Position numbers and translations under genes: made by a program
In this document: positions 1 to 9,795 of the stretch, one piece after another
Layout: each line of letters starts with the position of its first letter
Position numbering within the stretch: position 1 is the first letter of the stretch
The notes under the pieces: model-generated
Databases searched by the model: none
Seen by the model: the letters and a program-made list of their open reading frames with translations, nothing else
What the model was told of the DNA's origin: nothing
NCBI GenBank assembly: GCA_964458835.1
Contig: CAYWKV010000002.1
Coordinates: 1-64,000 of the forward strand
Source of the DNA: JAHJQQ01 sp964458835
GTDB lineage: Bacteria > Pseudomonadota > Gammaproteobacteria > Thiohalobacterales > Thiohalobacteraceae
Direction of reading: 5' to 3'
Length of the DNA: 64,000 nucleotides

Positions 1-6
1 CCCGCC

Positions 7-1293
7 TCACCGCTCCCCGATCCCCACAAAATCCCGCCGCTGCGGCCCGGTGTACAACTGCCGCGGGCGGGCGATCTTGTGGCCGGGACTTTCGATCATC
101 TCGTTCCATTGTCCAATCCAGCCGGCGGTGCGCGCCAGCGCGAAGATGGCGGTGAACATCGACGTCGGGATGCCGAGCGCGCGCAGCACGATGCCGGAAT
201 AGAAATCGACGTTCGGATACAGGCGCTTCTGGATGAAGTAGTCGTCCTCCAGCGCGATCTTCTCCAGCTTCAGGGCGATCCTGAACAGCGGGTCGTCGTG
301 CAGGCCGAGTTCGTCGAGCACTTCGTGGCAGGTCTGGCGCATGATCGCCGCGCGCGGGTCCATGTTCTTGTAGACACGGTGGCCGAAGCCCATGAGCCGG
401 AAGCCGGAGGTCTTGTCCTTGGCGCGGTTGACGAACTCGCCGATGCGCGAGACATCGCCGATCTCCTCCAGCATGGCCAGAGCGGATTCGTTGGCGCCGC
501 CGTGCAGCGGCCCCCACAGGCAGGCGGTGCCGGCCGCGATGCAGGCGAAGGGATTGGCGTAGCTGGAGCCCGCCACGCGCACGGTGGAGGTCGAGGCGTT
601 CTGCTCGTGATCGGCGTGCAGGATGAAGATGCGGTCCAGGGCGCGCGCCAGCGTCGGGTTCGGCGCGTAGTCCTCGCACGGCGTGGCGTGCAGCATGTGC
701 AGGAAATTCTCCGCATAGCCGAGCCGGTTCTGCGGGTAGGTGAACGGCATACCCTGATTGTATTTGTACGACCAGGCCGCGACGGTCGGTACCTTGGCGA
801 GCAGGCGGAACATGGAGATCCCGCGTTGTTTCGCATCGGTCACATCGCTGCTCTCCGGATAGAAGGCGGCCATGGCGCCGATGATGGACACCATCACCGC
901 CATCGGGTGGGCGTCGCGGCGGAAACCCTTGAACAGCGACAGCATCTGGTCGTGGAGCATGGTATGGCGCATGACCAGGTCGTCGAACGTGCGCTTCTGC
1001 GCGGCGTTCGGCAGCTCGCCGTGCCAGAGCAGGTAGGCGACCTCGAGGAAGTCCGACTTCTCCGCGAGCTGCTCGATCGGATAACCACGGTAATACAGCA
1101 GCCCCTGTTCGCCGTCGATGTAGGTGATGCCGGACGAACAGCTGGCGGTGGACAGGAATCCCGGGTCGTAGGTGTAGTAGCCATGCGCGCTCAGCGTGCG
1201 GGTGTCGACGACGGCCGGACCAAGGCTGCCGTCGAGGGTGGGCAGTTCGATGTGCTTGCCGTCGATGCTGAGGGTGGCGTTGCGCGGGTTCAT
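7..1293 (-). CDS. gltA: Citrate synthase
   Basis: Type II (hexameric, NADH-sensitive class) citrate synthase, which condenses acetyl-CoA with oxaloacetate at the entry to the TCA cycle in the cytoplasm. The 428-residue product is the usual family length. The catalytic residues fall at the same numbers as in the E. coli enzyme: His264 in GPLHGGANES and His305 in GFGHRVYKN, with the third catalytic residue Asp363 in NVDFYSG. The ATG at 1293 gives the standard N-terminus; the ribosome site before it is weak. It reads leftward and stops 6 bases from the window edge. About 250 bases without a gene separate it from rnd upstream, so it probably has its own promoter. Confidence 0.97.
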   Translation of the reverse strand: MNPRNATLSIDGKHIELPTLDGSLGPAVVDTRTLSAHGYYTYDPGFLSTASCSSGITYIDGEQGLLYYRGYPIEQLAEKSDFLEVAYLLWHGELPNAAQKRTFDDLVMRHTMLHDQMLSLFKGFRRDAHPMAVMVSIIGAMAAFYPESSDVTDAKQRGISMFRLLAKVPTVAAWSYKYNQGMPFTYPQNRLGYAENFLHMLHATPCEDYAPNPTLARALDRIFILHADHEQNASTSTVRVAGSSYANPFACIAAGTACLWGPLHGGANESALAMLEEIGDVSRIGEFVNRAKDKTSGFRLMGFGHRVYKNMDPRAAIMRQTCHEVLDELGLHDDPLFRIALKLEKIALEDDYFIQKRLYPNVDFYSGIVLRALGIPTSMFTAIFALARTAGWIGQWNEMIESPGHKIARPRQLYTGPQRRDFVGIGER

Positions 1294-1549
1294 GGTGTGT
1301 TCATCCGGGTGAATGGCCGACGGTGCGATTCAGCATACCGCCGATTCGGGAAATCCACACCGGTCCGCCCGTCCGCCCGGGCCGACGGTATCGAGTACTG
1401 GCGTAATCCAGACCGTGCTGATCGCCCTGATCTTCGTATGAACGGGCGTGGGGCTGACGATCGGGAGCGGGCCGGGGCCGTTGAAGCTGCAGACGGACAA
1501 CTCCGCCCTCGCAGCCTGGACGCCGCGCAGCGGAATCCGCACTACGGCC

Positions 1550-2710
1550 TCAACACTCCACTTGCAACCCGCTTGAGGTGAGATGCAGCCGGCAGCGGCC
1601 CTCGAGCACGTCCACCAGTCTCTCGCCGGCGATACCGCGGCGCCAGCCGTGCAGCAGCGGCGAGTGGACACGTTCCCCGCGCACCAGGTTCTGCAGGTCC
1701 TTGCGCGAGGCGATGCTCGTTGGGTTCAACTGCTCCGCCGCGGCGAGCTGGCGCAGCACACCGGCGAGCACATCGACGGCCGCCTCCTGGTCCTCGCTCA
1801 GCGCCTCCGGACGCTCGCTGTCCGGCAGTGGCTCCGGGGCGTGCTGGCGCGCGGCCTCGAGCTGCGCGAGCAGTTCCGCGCCGTAACGCTCGATCACGGG
1901 CGGCTGCAGGCCGCGCACGCGCTTGAGATCGTCCACGGACTGCACTCTGATCCGTGCCAGCGTCAGCAGCGCATCGTCATCCAGCACCCATTTGCGCGGG
2001 CGGTTCTCCCGTTGCGCGCGCTGCTCGCGCCACGCGGCCAGCGTCTGGGCGCAGGACAGCGCCGGTCCGCGGAACTTCTGCAGCCCGCGCAGGCGCCGCC
2101 AGGCCTGCTCGGGAGGGTTCTCGTAGGTCGCGGGATCCGTCAGCACCGCGAAATCGTCCCCCAGCCAGTCCAGCCGGCCGCGCCCGGCCAGCTCGTCGCG
2201 CATCACCGGGAACAGTTCGGCGAGGTAGCGCACGTCGGCCGCCGCGTAGTCCAGCTGCGAGGCGGTCAGCGGGCGCCGCGACCAGTCGGTGCGCGTCTCG
2301 GACTTGTCGATGTCGACGCCGAGGCGCTCCTTCACCAGCGACGCATAGCCCATCTGCTCGGGGTAGCCCAGCAGCGGCGCCGCGATCTGGGTATCGAACA
2401 GCGGCGCAGGCAGCTTGTGGTGGCTGTGCCAGAACAGCTCCATATCCTGGCGCGCGGCATGGAACACCTTGAGAATACGCGGATCGGCAAACAGAGCGAT
2501 CAGCGGATCCAGGTCGGGGATTTTCTGCGGATCGATGCAGGCCACCATGTCGGCCGAGGCGATCTGGATCAGGCAGAGCTGCGGATAGTAGGTGCGCTCG
2601 CGCAGGAATTCGGTGTCGACGGTCAGCCATTCGGCCTGCGCCAGCCGCGCACAGAGTTCACGCAACTGGTCGTCACGGTCGACGAACTGATAGGGATCGG
2701 ATAGGCTCAT
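1550..2710 (-). CDS. rnd: Ribonuclease D
   Basis: 3'-5' exoribonuclease that trims tRNA precursors and other small RNAs. The N-terminal DEDD exonuclease domain (about residues 1-190) shows VDTEFLRE with the first metal-binding Asp and Glu, an Asp in the second motif (FHAARQDMELF), and the terminal motif YAAADVRYL. An HRDC nucleic-acid-binding domain follows near residues 215-290. The length of 386 aa is normal. It is divergent from the small DUF1289 gene, with only 39 bases between the starts, so the two promoters must overlap. Confidence 0.95.
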   Translation of the reverse strand: MSLSDPYQFVDRDDQLRELCARLAQAEWLTVDTEFLRERTYYPQLCLIQIASADMVACIDPQKIPDLDPLIALFADPRILKVFHAARQDMELFWHSHHKLPAPLFDTQIAAPLLGYPEQMGYASLVKERLGVDIDKSETRTDWSRRPLTASQLDYAAADVRYLAELFPVMRDELAGRGRLDWLGDDFAVLTDPATYENPPEQAWRRLRGLQKFRGPALSCAQTLAAWREQRAQRENRPRKWVLDDDALLTLARIRVQSVDDLKRVRGLQPPVIERYGAELLAQLEAARQHAPEPLPDSERPEALSEDQEAAVDVLAGVLRQLAAAEQLNPTSIASRKDLQNLVRGERVHSPLLHGWRRGIAGERLVDVLEGRCRLHLTSSGLQVEC

Positions 2711-2749
2711 ACATCACTCGATGGTGTCTGAATCCAAGGTTGGCGCAGC

Positions 2750-2965
2750 ATGGCGCGAATACCGGCTCCCTCCCCCTGCGTGCGCAACTGCTGCCTGGAC
2801 GACGACGACATCTGCCTGGGCTGCCATCGCTCGCTCGCCGAGATCATCGCCTGGGGAAGCGCCTCCGAGGCGGAACGGCACGCGACCCTGGAACGAGCCC
2901 TGGAACGAGCCCGGGAACGCGGACGGCAGCGGTCCATAGCGCGCCATTCAAGGTCAAAGACCTGA
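2750..2965 (+). CDS. DUF1289 small cysteine protein
   Basis: A 71-residue protein of the DUF1289 family. It carries the family signature: SPCVRNC, then CLGCHRS and EIIAWG, a conserved Cys arrangement that probably binds metal. The C-terminal half is a basic, Arg-rich helix. The function of the family is not established. It is divergent from rnd. About 190 bases downstream, up to the end of the convergent SseB-like gene, contain no gene; around 3087-3113 there is only a short run of repeated gggcggctt units. Confidence 0.85.
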   Translation: MARIPAPSPCVRNCCLDDDDICLGCHRSLAEIIAWGSASEAERHATLERALERARERGRQRSIARHSRSKT

Positions 2966-3152
2966 AACACGAAGGTGTGCGAAGGGAAAAACTGATTCAT
3001 TCATCAGAAAATCGACACTGGGCAAGTGACCTGCCGCCACTGTAAATACCCGGGTTCCACATTAAGCAAGGTGTTCCTTCGCGCGGCGTGGGCGGCTTGG
3101 GCGGCTTGGGCGCCTTCGTATTCCGGGCTTTCCGGTTCAGGCTTTTGCTCCA

Positions 3153-3563
3153 TCACGACCGCATCTGATCGATCATCTCCGGGTCCATGTCGATGCCGAC
3201 CTCCCAGCCGGGGTTGAGGGCGACGCCGTAGCCCTTGCCGACGCGCTCCAGGATCCACGTGAACTCGGCCAGCAGGCCGCCTTCGTAGCCGGGGAAATCC
3301 TTCAGGAACGGCTTGGCGCGCTCGGGGCTGGTGAACAGGATCAGCACCGGGACGCCGTCCTCGCTCTCCAGGGTCAGCGGCACGGCCTTGTCGCTCTTCG
3401 AAAAGCCCTTGATGCCATGCGATTCATCCTGCACCGGCATGAACAGCTGCGCAGTGAGCAGCTCCTGCATGAACTCCTCGCCGGGGATGCTGCCCTCCTG
3501 GGCCGCCAGCAGCCGGCGCTCCACGTCGTTGCGGGGTTCGAAGGGTTCGTCGAAGTCGCTCAT
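3153..3563 (-). CDS. SseB-family protein
   Basis: A 136-residue protein resembling the N-terminal domain of the SseB family (enhanced serine sensitivity protein B). The acidic start is followed by the typical pattern LLTAQLFMPV, then a beta-rich core ending VALNPGWEVGIDMDP. No catalytic residues or export signal are visible; the biochemical role of the family is unknown. The start at 3563 was chosen because the residues upstream in frame are out-of-frame readings of a repeat element. It reads leftward toward the DUF1289 gene and is separated from yheS by the inverted repeat at 3593-3707. Confidence 0.8.
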   Translation of the reverse strand: MSDFDEPFEPRNDVERRLLAAQEGSIPGEEFMQELLTAQLFMPVQDESHGIKGFSKSDKAVPLTLESEDGVPVLILFTSPERAKPFLKDFPGYEGGLLAEFTWILERVGKGYGVALNPGWEVGIDMDPEMIDQMRS

Positions 3564-3592
3564 GCCGGTTCGTCCTGATGTTGTCTGCGCTG

Positions 3593-3707
3593 GCACTGAC
3601 AAATCCTCATGCCCTGCCGGCAGGTGTCGGCCGCAGGACGCGGCCGTCAAGCCTACATGGATGTATTCACGGCGTCCTGCCGGCAGGGCATGAGGATTTG
3701 TCAGTGC
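3593..3707. repeat. Perfect 32-bp inverted repeat with conserved core
   Basis: Bases 3593-3624 are the exact reverse complement of 3676-3707. Each arm contains the palindrome CTGCCGGCAG. The 51-base core reads, on the minus strand, GTGAATACATCCATGTAGG followed by a GC-rich stretch. The whole unit could fold as a very stable cruciform or RNA hairpin. This core is one I recognise as a common intergenic repeat in gammaproteobacteria; copy number elsewhere in this genome is not visible here. It lies between two divergent genes. Confidence 0.85.
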
Positions 3708-3806
3708 AGGGTCTAATGCCCGGCGCCAAGGCTGGGGCATTTCCGCGCCGATTGCAAACCCCGGCGTTCTACTGAAATACCCCTGCCGCTGGTACACTGC
3801 GCGCCC

Positions 3807-5714
<1,908 letters not shown>

Positions 5715-5870
5715 GGGAGGCGGGCAGCCGTGGGGGGCGGACTCATTGGGCATCACCCGACCTGCGAACCGGAACGATTGCATCCGCCTCCAGCCGTACA
5801 GGATACTGCGCCGGGACGGCGCCGATGGAACGCCCCGACCGCCCAACCATGACCCAGGAGATTGCACGCG

Positions 5871-6269
5871 ATGAAACGCCTCACCACACTTACCCTGCTC
5901 TCGCTCGTCGCGCTCGCGGCACACGCCCGGGACCCCGGCGGCATGAGCGAGGCGGACATGCAGACGATGATGCAGGGTATGCAGGAGATGCAGGCCTGCA
6001 TGGAGCGGATCGACCAGACGGCGCTGGAGCAGCTGAGCCGGGATGGCGAGCAGATGAATAAAGACATCAAGACATTGTGCGCCGAGGGCAGGCGCGACGC
6101 GGCACAGGCCAGGGCCATGGAATACGGAAGGAAGATCGCCAGGGATCCGGCCATGCAGGCCATGGCCGAGTGCGGCAAGAAGATGCAGGGCGTCATGCCC
6201 CAGATGCAGCAGTCCATGGCCGCGCCCACGGCCGAGGAACTGGAAAACCGGCACGTCTGCGACATGTAG
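5871..6269 (+). CDS. Met-rich secreted protein, unknown function
   Basis: A 132-residue protein. Residues 1 to about 20 form a Sec signal peptide (MKRL, then a Leu/Ala core, AHA cut site). The mature part is helical and unusually rich in methionine (16 residues, several as MM or MQ pairs) with four cysteines. I do not recognise the family. The composition would suit metal, especially copper, binding in the periplasm, but this is inference from composition alone. The ATG at 5871 has CAGGAG about ten bases upstream; a TTG at 5862 would sit too close to it. The gene follows yheS after 156 bases. Confidence 0.75.
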   Translation: MKRLTTLTLLSLVALAAHARDPGGMSEADMQTMMQGMQEMQACMERIDQTALEQLSRDGEQMNKDIKTLCAEGRRDAAQARAMEYGRKIARDPAMQAMAECGKKMQGVMPQMQQSMAAPTAEELENRHVCDM

Positions 6270-6294
6270 GCCGTGCCAGGCTTGGCACGCCGTG

Positions 6295-6328
6295 AAAAAA
6301 GCCCCTGCCGGCTCGTGCCGGCAGGGGC
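6295..6328 (-). terminator. Rho-independent terminator of PhoX-like gene
   Basis: A perfect 12-bp stem (GCCCCTGCCGGC) with a TCGT loop. It is preceded on the plus strand by six A, so the minus-strand transcript ends in hairpin plus U6. It lies 38 bases past the stop of the leftward PhoX-like gene. Confidence 0.9.
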
Positions 6329-6365
6329 CCGCTGACAAGGGCCGAACCGCAGTCCCCGATAGTGC

Positions 6366-7679
6366 TTACTTGCGCCTGGTGATGACCATGGTCTTGTCGT
6401 TGCCCGTGCCGGAGTGCTGCACGTTGACGAACAGGGTCTGCGGATCTTTGCCGAAGTAGATGCCGGTACCCTCGGCCGGACGGTCCTTCAGCGAGGCGAA
6501 CAGATGCATGCCGTCGCGATAGCCGTCGCCGTCGGCATCCTCGGAACGCGGGTCGAACACCCAGATGTCGCTGTAGGCGTTGTCTTCCACGATCCACAGC
6601 TTGCCGTCCGGGCCGCTCGCCAGGTTGTCCGCGCCCTTGAAGCCGGTGATACCGGCCGCCTGGTTCTCGAACGGGGCGTTCTTGCCGGCCGCGGCGACGT
6701 ACCTGACCAGCGGCGCGTCACCCAGCTCGACCGCCATCACGGCGCCGGGGCCGCTGACGTTGGCGGCATTGTCGACGTCTTCGCAGGTCAGCGCGACATA
6801 CAGCGTGCCCGCGATACGCTCGAGATCCTCGGGACGGCAGAACTCGGTGGCACCGGCGGCGCCGGCGGCCACGCGGGCGCTGATCTGCACCTGGTTCATA
6901 TCCAGGGCGACCCACTCGGCGGCACCGGTCTTGGCGCCGTTCATCACCTTCAGGGCGTACAGCTGACCGCTGGACAGGTCACCGTAGTTCTCCGGCACGA
7001 ACTTGTAGATGGAACCGTGGCGGTCCTCGTCGATGACGTACACATTGCCCTCGGCGTCGGTCTCGATGCCTTCATGCGACAGCGCGCCCAGCAGCGGACG
7101 CACGGCGACGCTTTCGGCGCTCATCGGATCCTTGGGATTCAGCTTGATTTCATACAGCAGACCGCTGGTGGCGATGGGATGATCCGGATCCGGCAGCGAG
7201 GCGGTGATGACTTCCTCGGCGAACAGCAGGGTGTGCCACGGCGTCCAGACCAGGCCGTCGAGGGCTTCCCAGTCGGCGCGCGCGGCCAGTTCCTTCGCTT
7301 CGCCGGTCTTCAGATCGAGCACCGACACCGCACCACCGCGGGTGCCGTCGACGCGGTGGTCGTTGTTGCTGGAGTAGCGCACTTCATGGGTGCGATACAG
7401 GTAGCGGCCGGCATGCTTCTGCGTCTCGTTGACGGTGTTCATGTCGGGCCAGTCGTTGGCGACGTAAATGTTCAGATCATTCTCGTCGGAAATGACGGCC
7501 TGGGTGAAACCCTCGGGTATGAGCCAGGGTGCGGTGGCGATGGCGGCGCCACCGTCCATCCCGTAGGCGGAGCCGGGGATGGGATCGAATCCCATCGGGC
7601 CATTGACGACCGTCGAATCGGCCTGGGCATTCGCGGCGAGCACCGCGGCCACGGCCAGGGCAAGCATGGACTTCTGCAT
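6366..7679 (-). CDS. PhoX-like (DUF839) secreted protein
   Basis: A 437-residue exported protein of the DUF839/PhoX beta-propeller family. Residues 1-20 are a Sec-type signal peptide (cut after NAQA), not the twin-arginine signal usual for PhoX phosphatases. Family landmarks are visible: TPWHTLLFAEE, SHEGIETDAEGNVYVIDED, CRPEDLERIAGTLYV and GADNLASGPDGKLWIVEDN. In classical PhoX the segment before TPWGT carries a conserved Cys that binds iron; here that segment reads EALDGLVWTPW and has no Cys. Alkaline phosphatase activity is therefore doubtful. The start at 7679 has AGGAGA just upstream. It is a single-gene unit with its own terminator. Confidence 0.85.
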   Translation of the reverse strand: MQKSMLALAVAAVLAANAQADSTVVNGPMGFDPIPGSAYGMDGGAAIATAPWLIPEGFTQAVISDENDLNIYVANDWPDMNTVNETQKHAGRYLYRTHEVRYSSNNDHRVDGTRGGAVSVLDLKTGEAKELAARADWEALDGLVWTPWHTLLFAEEVITASLPDPDHPIATSGLLYEIKLNPKDPMSAESVAVRPLLGALSHEGIETDAEGNVYVIDEDRHGSIYKFVPENYGDLSSGQLYALKVMNGAKTGAAEWVALDMNQVQISARVAAGAAGATEFCRPEDLERIAGTLYVALTCEDVDNAANVSGPGAVMAVELGDAPLVRYVAAAGKNAPFENQAAGITGFKGADNLASGPDGKLWIVEDNAYSDIWVFDPRSEDADGDGYRDGMHLFASLKDRPAEGTGIYFGKDPQTLFVNVQHSGTGNDKTMVITRRK

Positions 7680-7803
7680 CTGAATTCTCCTGAGACGCTG
7701 TGCGCTGTGATACGGGGGGTGACACCTCGTGTGCCACCCGCGCATTGTTCCCAGGTCGTGTTGCGGGGATGTGAAGGCCGCGTGACGGCAGGATGATCGC
7801 GTA

Positions 7804-7835
7804 GGGCGCATCGGGCCGCAGGCCGTCATGCGCCC
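7804..7835. repeat. Short intergenic inverted repeat
   Basis: GGGCGCAT (7804-7811) pairs with ATGCGCCC (7828-7835) around a 16-base spacer. It resembles in style, but not in sequence, the GGTGCGTC repeat at 31203-31226. It sits between two leftward genes; no poly-U follows, so it is not an obvious terminator. Confidence 0.6.
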
Positions 7836-7845
7836 CACCTCCGAT

Positions 7846-8460
7846 CTACATGCCGTTCTTGTACACCGAGCGGTCGGTCGCACCGCTGGCGCGCACCTGA
7901 CGCAGCGCGACGGCGTATTCCTTGAGGATCGTCAGTGCGTAGCGGATGCGGTCGCGGAAGTAGGCGTCGGCGCTCTGGTTGTTCGCGGCAGGATCGTCAT
8001 TGAGCACCTGCTCGACGTTGCGCACGATGACGTGCTCGGGGATGTAGCAGATGCGGTTGTTCTTGTAGCTGCTCATGCGCAGCTCGGCCACTGGATAGGC
8101 ACCGCCGTCGGCGGAGGACACGGTGACGATCAGTGCCGGCTTGTGGGCGAGCTCGCCCTTGCCCCAGAGCAGGAAGAAGTTCTTCAGCCCCGCCGGCACC
8201 TGGCCGTGCCACTCCGGCGCGACGATCACGAAGGCGTCGCTCGCGTGCAGCTCCCGCGACAACGGCTCCAGGCGCGCCTGCCAGTCCGGATCGCCGTCCC
8301 AGATGCCCTGGTCCCACAGCGGCAGCGGGTTGCCGGCCAGACTGAACAGCCAGGTCGCGTCGCACAACCCATACTGCTTCAGGCTCGCCTGGATATGGCG
8401 CGCGACCTTCTCGCTCTGGGACGGGTGCCGGTGACTGCCGCTGATGATGCTGATCTTCAT
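7846..8460 (-). CDS. NADPH-dependent FMN reductase family flavoprotein
   Basis: A 204-residue flavodoxin-fold protein. The N-terminus MKISIISGSHRHPSQSEKVA has the FMN phosphate-binding loop (GSHRHPSQS), and VIVAPEWHGQVPAGLKNFF matches the P-E-Y/W-x-G-x-x-P-x-x-LKN motif of NAD(P)H:FMN reductases such as chromate/quinone reductases. It is cytosolic. Substrate cannot be assigned. It is a single gene, divergent from the 95-aa protein at 8662. Confidence 0.85.
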   Translation of the reverse strand: MKISIISGSHRHPSQSEKVARHIQASLKQYGLCDATWLFSLAGNPLPLWDQGIWDGDPDWQARLEPLSRELHASDAFVIVAPEWHGQVPAGLKNFFLLWGKGELAHKPALIVTVSSADGGAYPVAELRMSSYKNNRICYIPEHVIVRNVEQVLNDDPAANNQSADAYFRDRIRYALTILKEYAVALRQVRASGATDRSVYKNGM

Positions 8461-8661
8461 GTCGGGTTCCTGGCCAACAAGGGGCCCGGCATTCTAGCAG
8501 GCGGGCGGCACACGGCCCAAAACCCGGTGCGGCCGGTGAAGAATCGGGTCTCAAGGAAAGCCGGGGGCGCGCCGAATCCAAGCCAGAACGATACCGGCAT
8601 CAGGCCGGCGCGGCACACGGCGCCGGACCTGCCGGCCCAACCACAACGACAAGGACCTGGC

Positions 8662-8949
8662 ATGGAGACAGATTTCCCGGAAGTGCAGCCCGAAGACTTC
8701 ACGCGCATCGGCAGCGAGAAGCCGCCCCACATCAGGATCGAGGCGACCCTGATCGCGATCGGCGGCAGCGGTGTGCGCGGCAACGACTTCAAGCTGCGCG
8801 CGTTGAAGGCCGCGGGCTGGAAGTACGGGAAGATGATGCCGTACGGCAGCTACCCGCAGGTGGCCGCCGAGGCGTTCAACCGCGTCCGCTCCGCGCTGGC
8901 GCACAGCAGCGGTCCCGACCAGCTTCTCCAGGCGCTGCAGTCGGCCTGA
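8662..8949 (+). CDS. Hypothetical small protein
   Basis: A 95-residue soluble protein I do not recognise. It has an acidic N-terminus, a central IRIEATLIAIGGSGVRGND segment and a helical C-terminal part, with no Cys, signal peptide or membrane segment. The ATG at 8662 lies after AAGGACCTGG, which contains a usable ribosome site. It ends 9 bases before the stop of the convergent GlcG-like gene, so it is tightly packed. Confidence 0.6.
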   Translation: METDFPEVQPEDFTRIGSEKPPHIRIEATLIAIGGSGVRGNDFKLRALKAAGWKYGKMMPYGSYPQVAAEAFNRVRSALAHSSGPDQLLQALQSA

Positions 8950-8958
8950 AGCGTTCCC

Positions 8959-9477
8959 TCAGAAAGTGAGCTTGGCCTCGATCGCGTCCAGACCGGCGCG
9001 TGCGCAGGCCTCGTCGTCCTCGCCGGTCGGCGCGCCGGAGACCCCCACGCCGCCCACCACGCTGCCGGCGGCTTCGACCGGCACACCGCCGCCGATCATC
9101 AGGGCGTTGGTCACCTCGCGGACCCCCGACTGCGGCTTGCCGGCCTGGGTCAGGTCGGCCAGTGCCAGGGTGTCGGTGCGGAAGCTCACCGCCGTCCAGG
9201 CCTTGCGGGCCGCCGTATCCGGCGTGTGCGCGCCGGCATAGCGGTCGCGCAGCATGGCCTGCGGCACGCCGGCGCGGTCGACGACCGCCACGGCCACCTG
9301 GAAGCCCGCCTTGCGGCAGGCCTGCAGCGTCGCCACGGCCAGTTCCTGCGCGGCCTCGGGACTCAAGGTCTCGTAACTCACCAGCGCCGGCTCCTCGGCC
9401 GCACCGACGCCCAGACACAGGCCACAGCCCAGTACCGCACCCAACATCCGCGTCGCTGTCGTGCAATGCGTATTCAT
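8959..9477 (-). CDS. Secreted GlcG/HbpS-family haem-binding protein
   Basis: A 172-residue GlcG/HbpS (DUF336) protein. Residues 1 to about 27 are a signal peptide (hydrophobic core to GVGAA), so it acts in the periplasm or outside. The domain shows AVVDRAGVPQAMLRDRYAGAHTPDTAARKAWTA-type features and a glycine-rich end (GGGVPVEAAGSVVGGVGVSG). Relatives bind haem (HbpS) or act beside glycolate enzymes (GlcG); haem binding is the likelier role for a secreted copy, but no haem uptake genes are adjacent. A near-perfect Shine-Dalgarno, AAGGAGGTCATC on the minus strand, precedes the start. Confidence 0.85.
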   Translation of the reverse strand: MNTHCTTATRMLGAVLGCGLCLGVGAAEEPALVSYETLSPEAAQELAVATLQACRKAGFQVAVAVVDRAGVPQAMLRDRYAGAHTPDTAARKAWTAVSFRTDTLALADLTQAGKPQSGVREVTNALMIGGGVPVEAAGSVVGGVGVSGAPTGEDDEACARAGLDAIEAKLTF

Positions 9478-9795
9478 CTCGATGACCTCCTTGGCAGAGT
9501 CGTCGACCCGTGCCGGAAAAGGCACGACCCCCTGGAGTCTGATGATAGTCCACCGCGGCGGCACGACCGCCCATGCCGCGACCCGGTCCCGGCGGATACG
9601 CAAAAACAAAGAAGGGCGGCATCCGCCGCCCCCGGCCGCCAGCCGACGCGCTCTGACAGGCAGCTGAACAACGTGATCAGGGGCCGCGCGCGGCGGAAAC
9701 GGGCGGAAAAGCGGCATGTACACGCGGTACATGCGTATTTTGAGCCCGTTTCCAAAGCGGCGAGGCACCCCCTCAGTGCATTTTTCAACAGCCCG
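9478..9795. other. 318-bp spacer with hairpins and repeat
   Basis: No gene is visible. It contains the ribosome site of the GlcG-like gene, the terminator at 9601-9631, a nested palindrome (arms 9695-9704 and 9744-9753 enclosing 9714-9721 and 9727-9734), and a motif ending next to the chemoreceptor stop (ttttt caacagcccgctag) that resembles a widespread gammaproteobacterial intergenic repeat. Confidence 0.6.
9601..9631 (-). terminator. Probable terminator for chemoreceptor gene
   Basis: On the minus strand GGGCGGC-GGAT-GCCGCCC is followed by TTCTTTGTTTTT. It lies about 165 bases downstream of the chemoreceptor stop at 9796, with no gene between. Confidence 0.75.
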
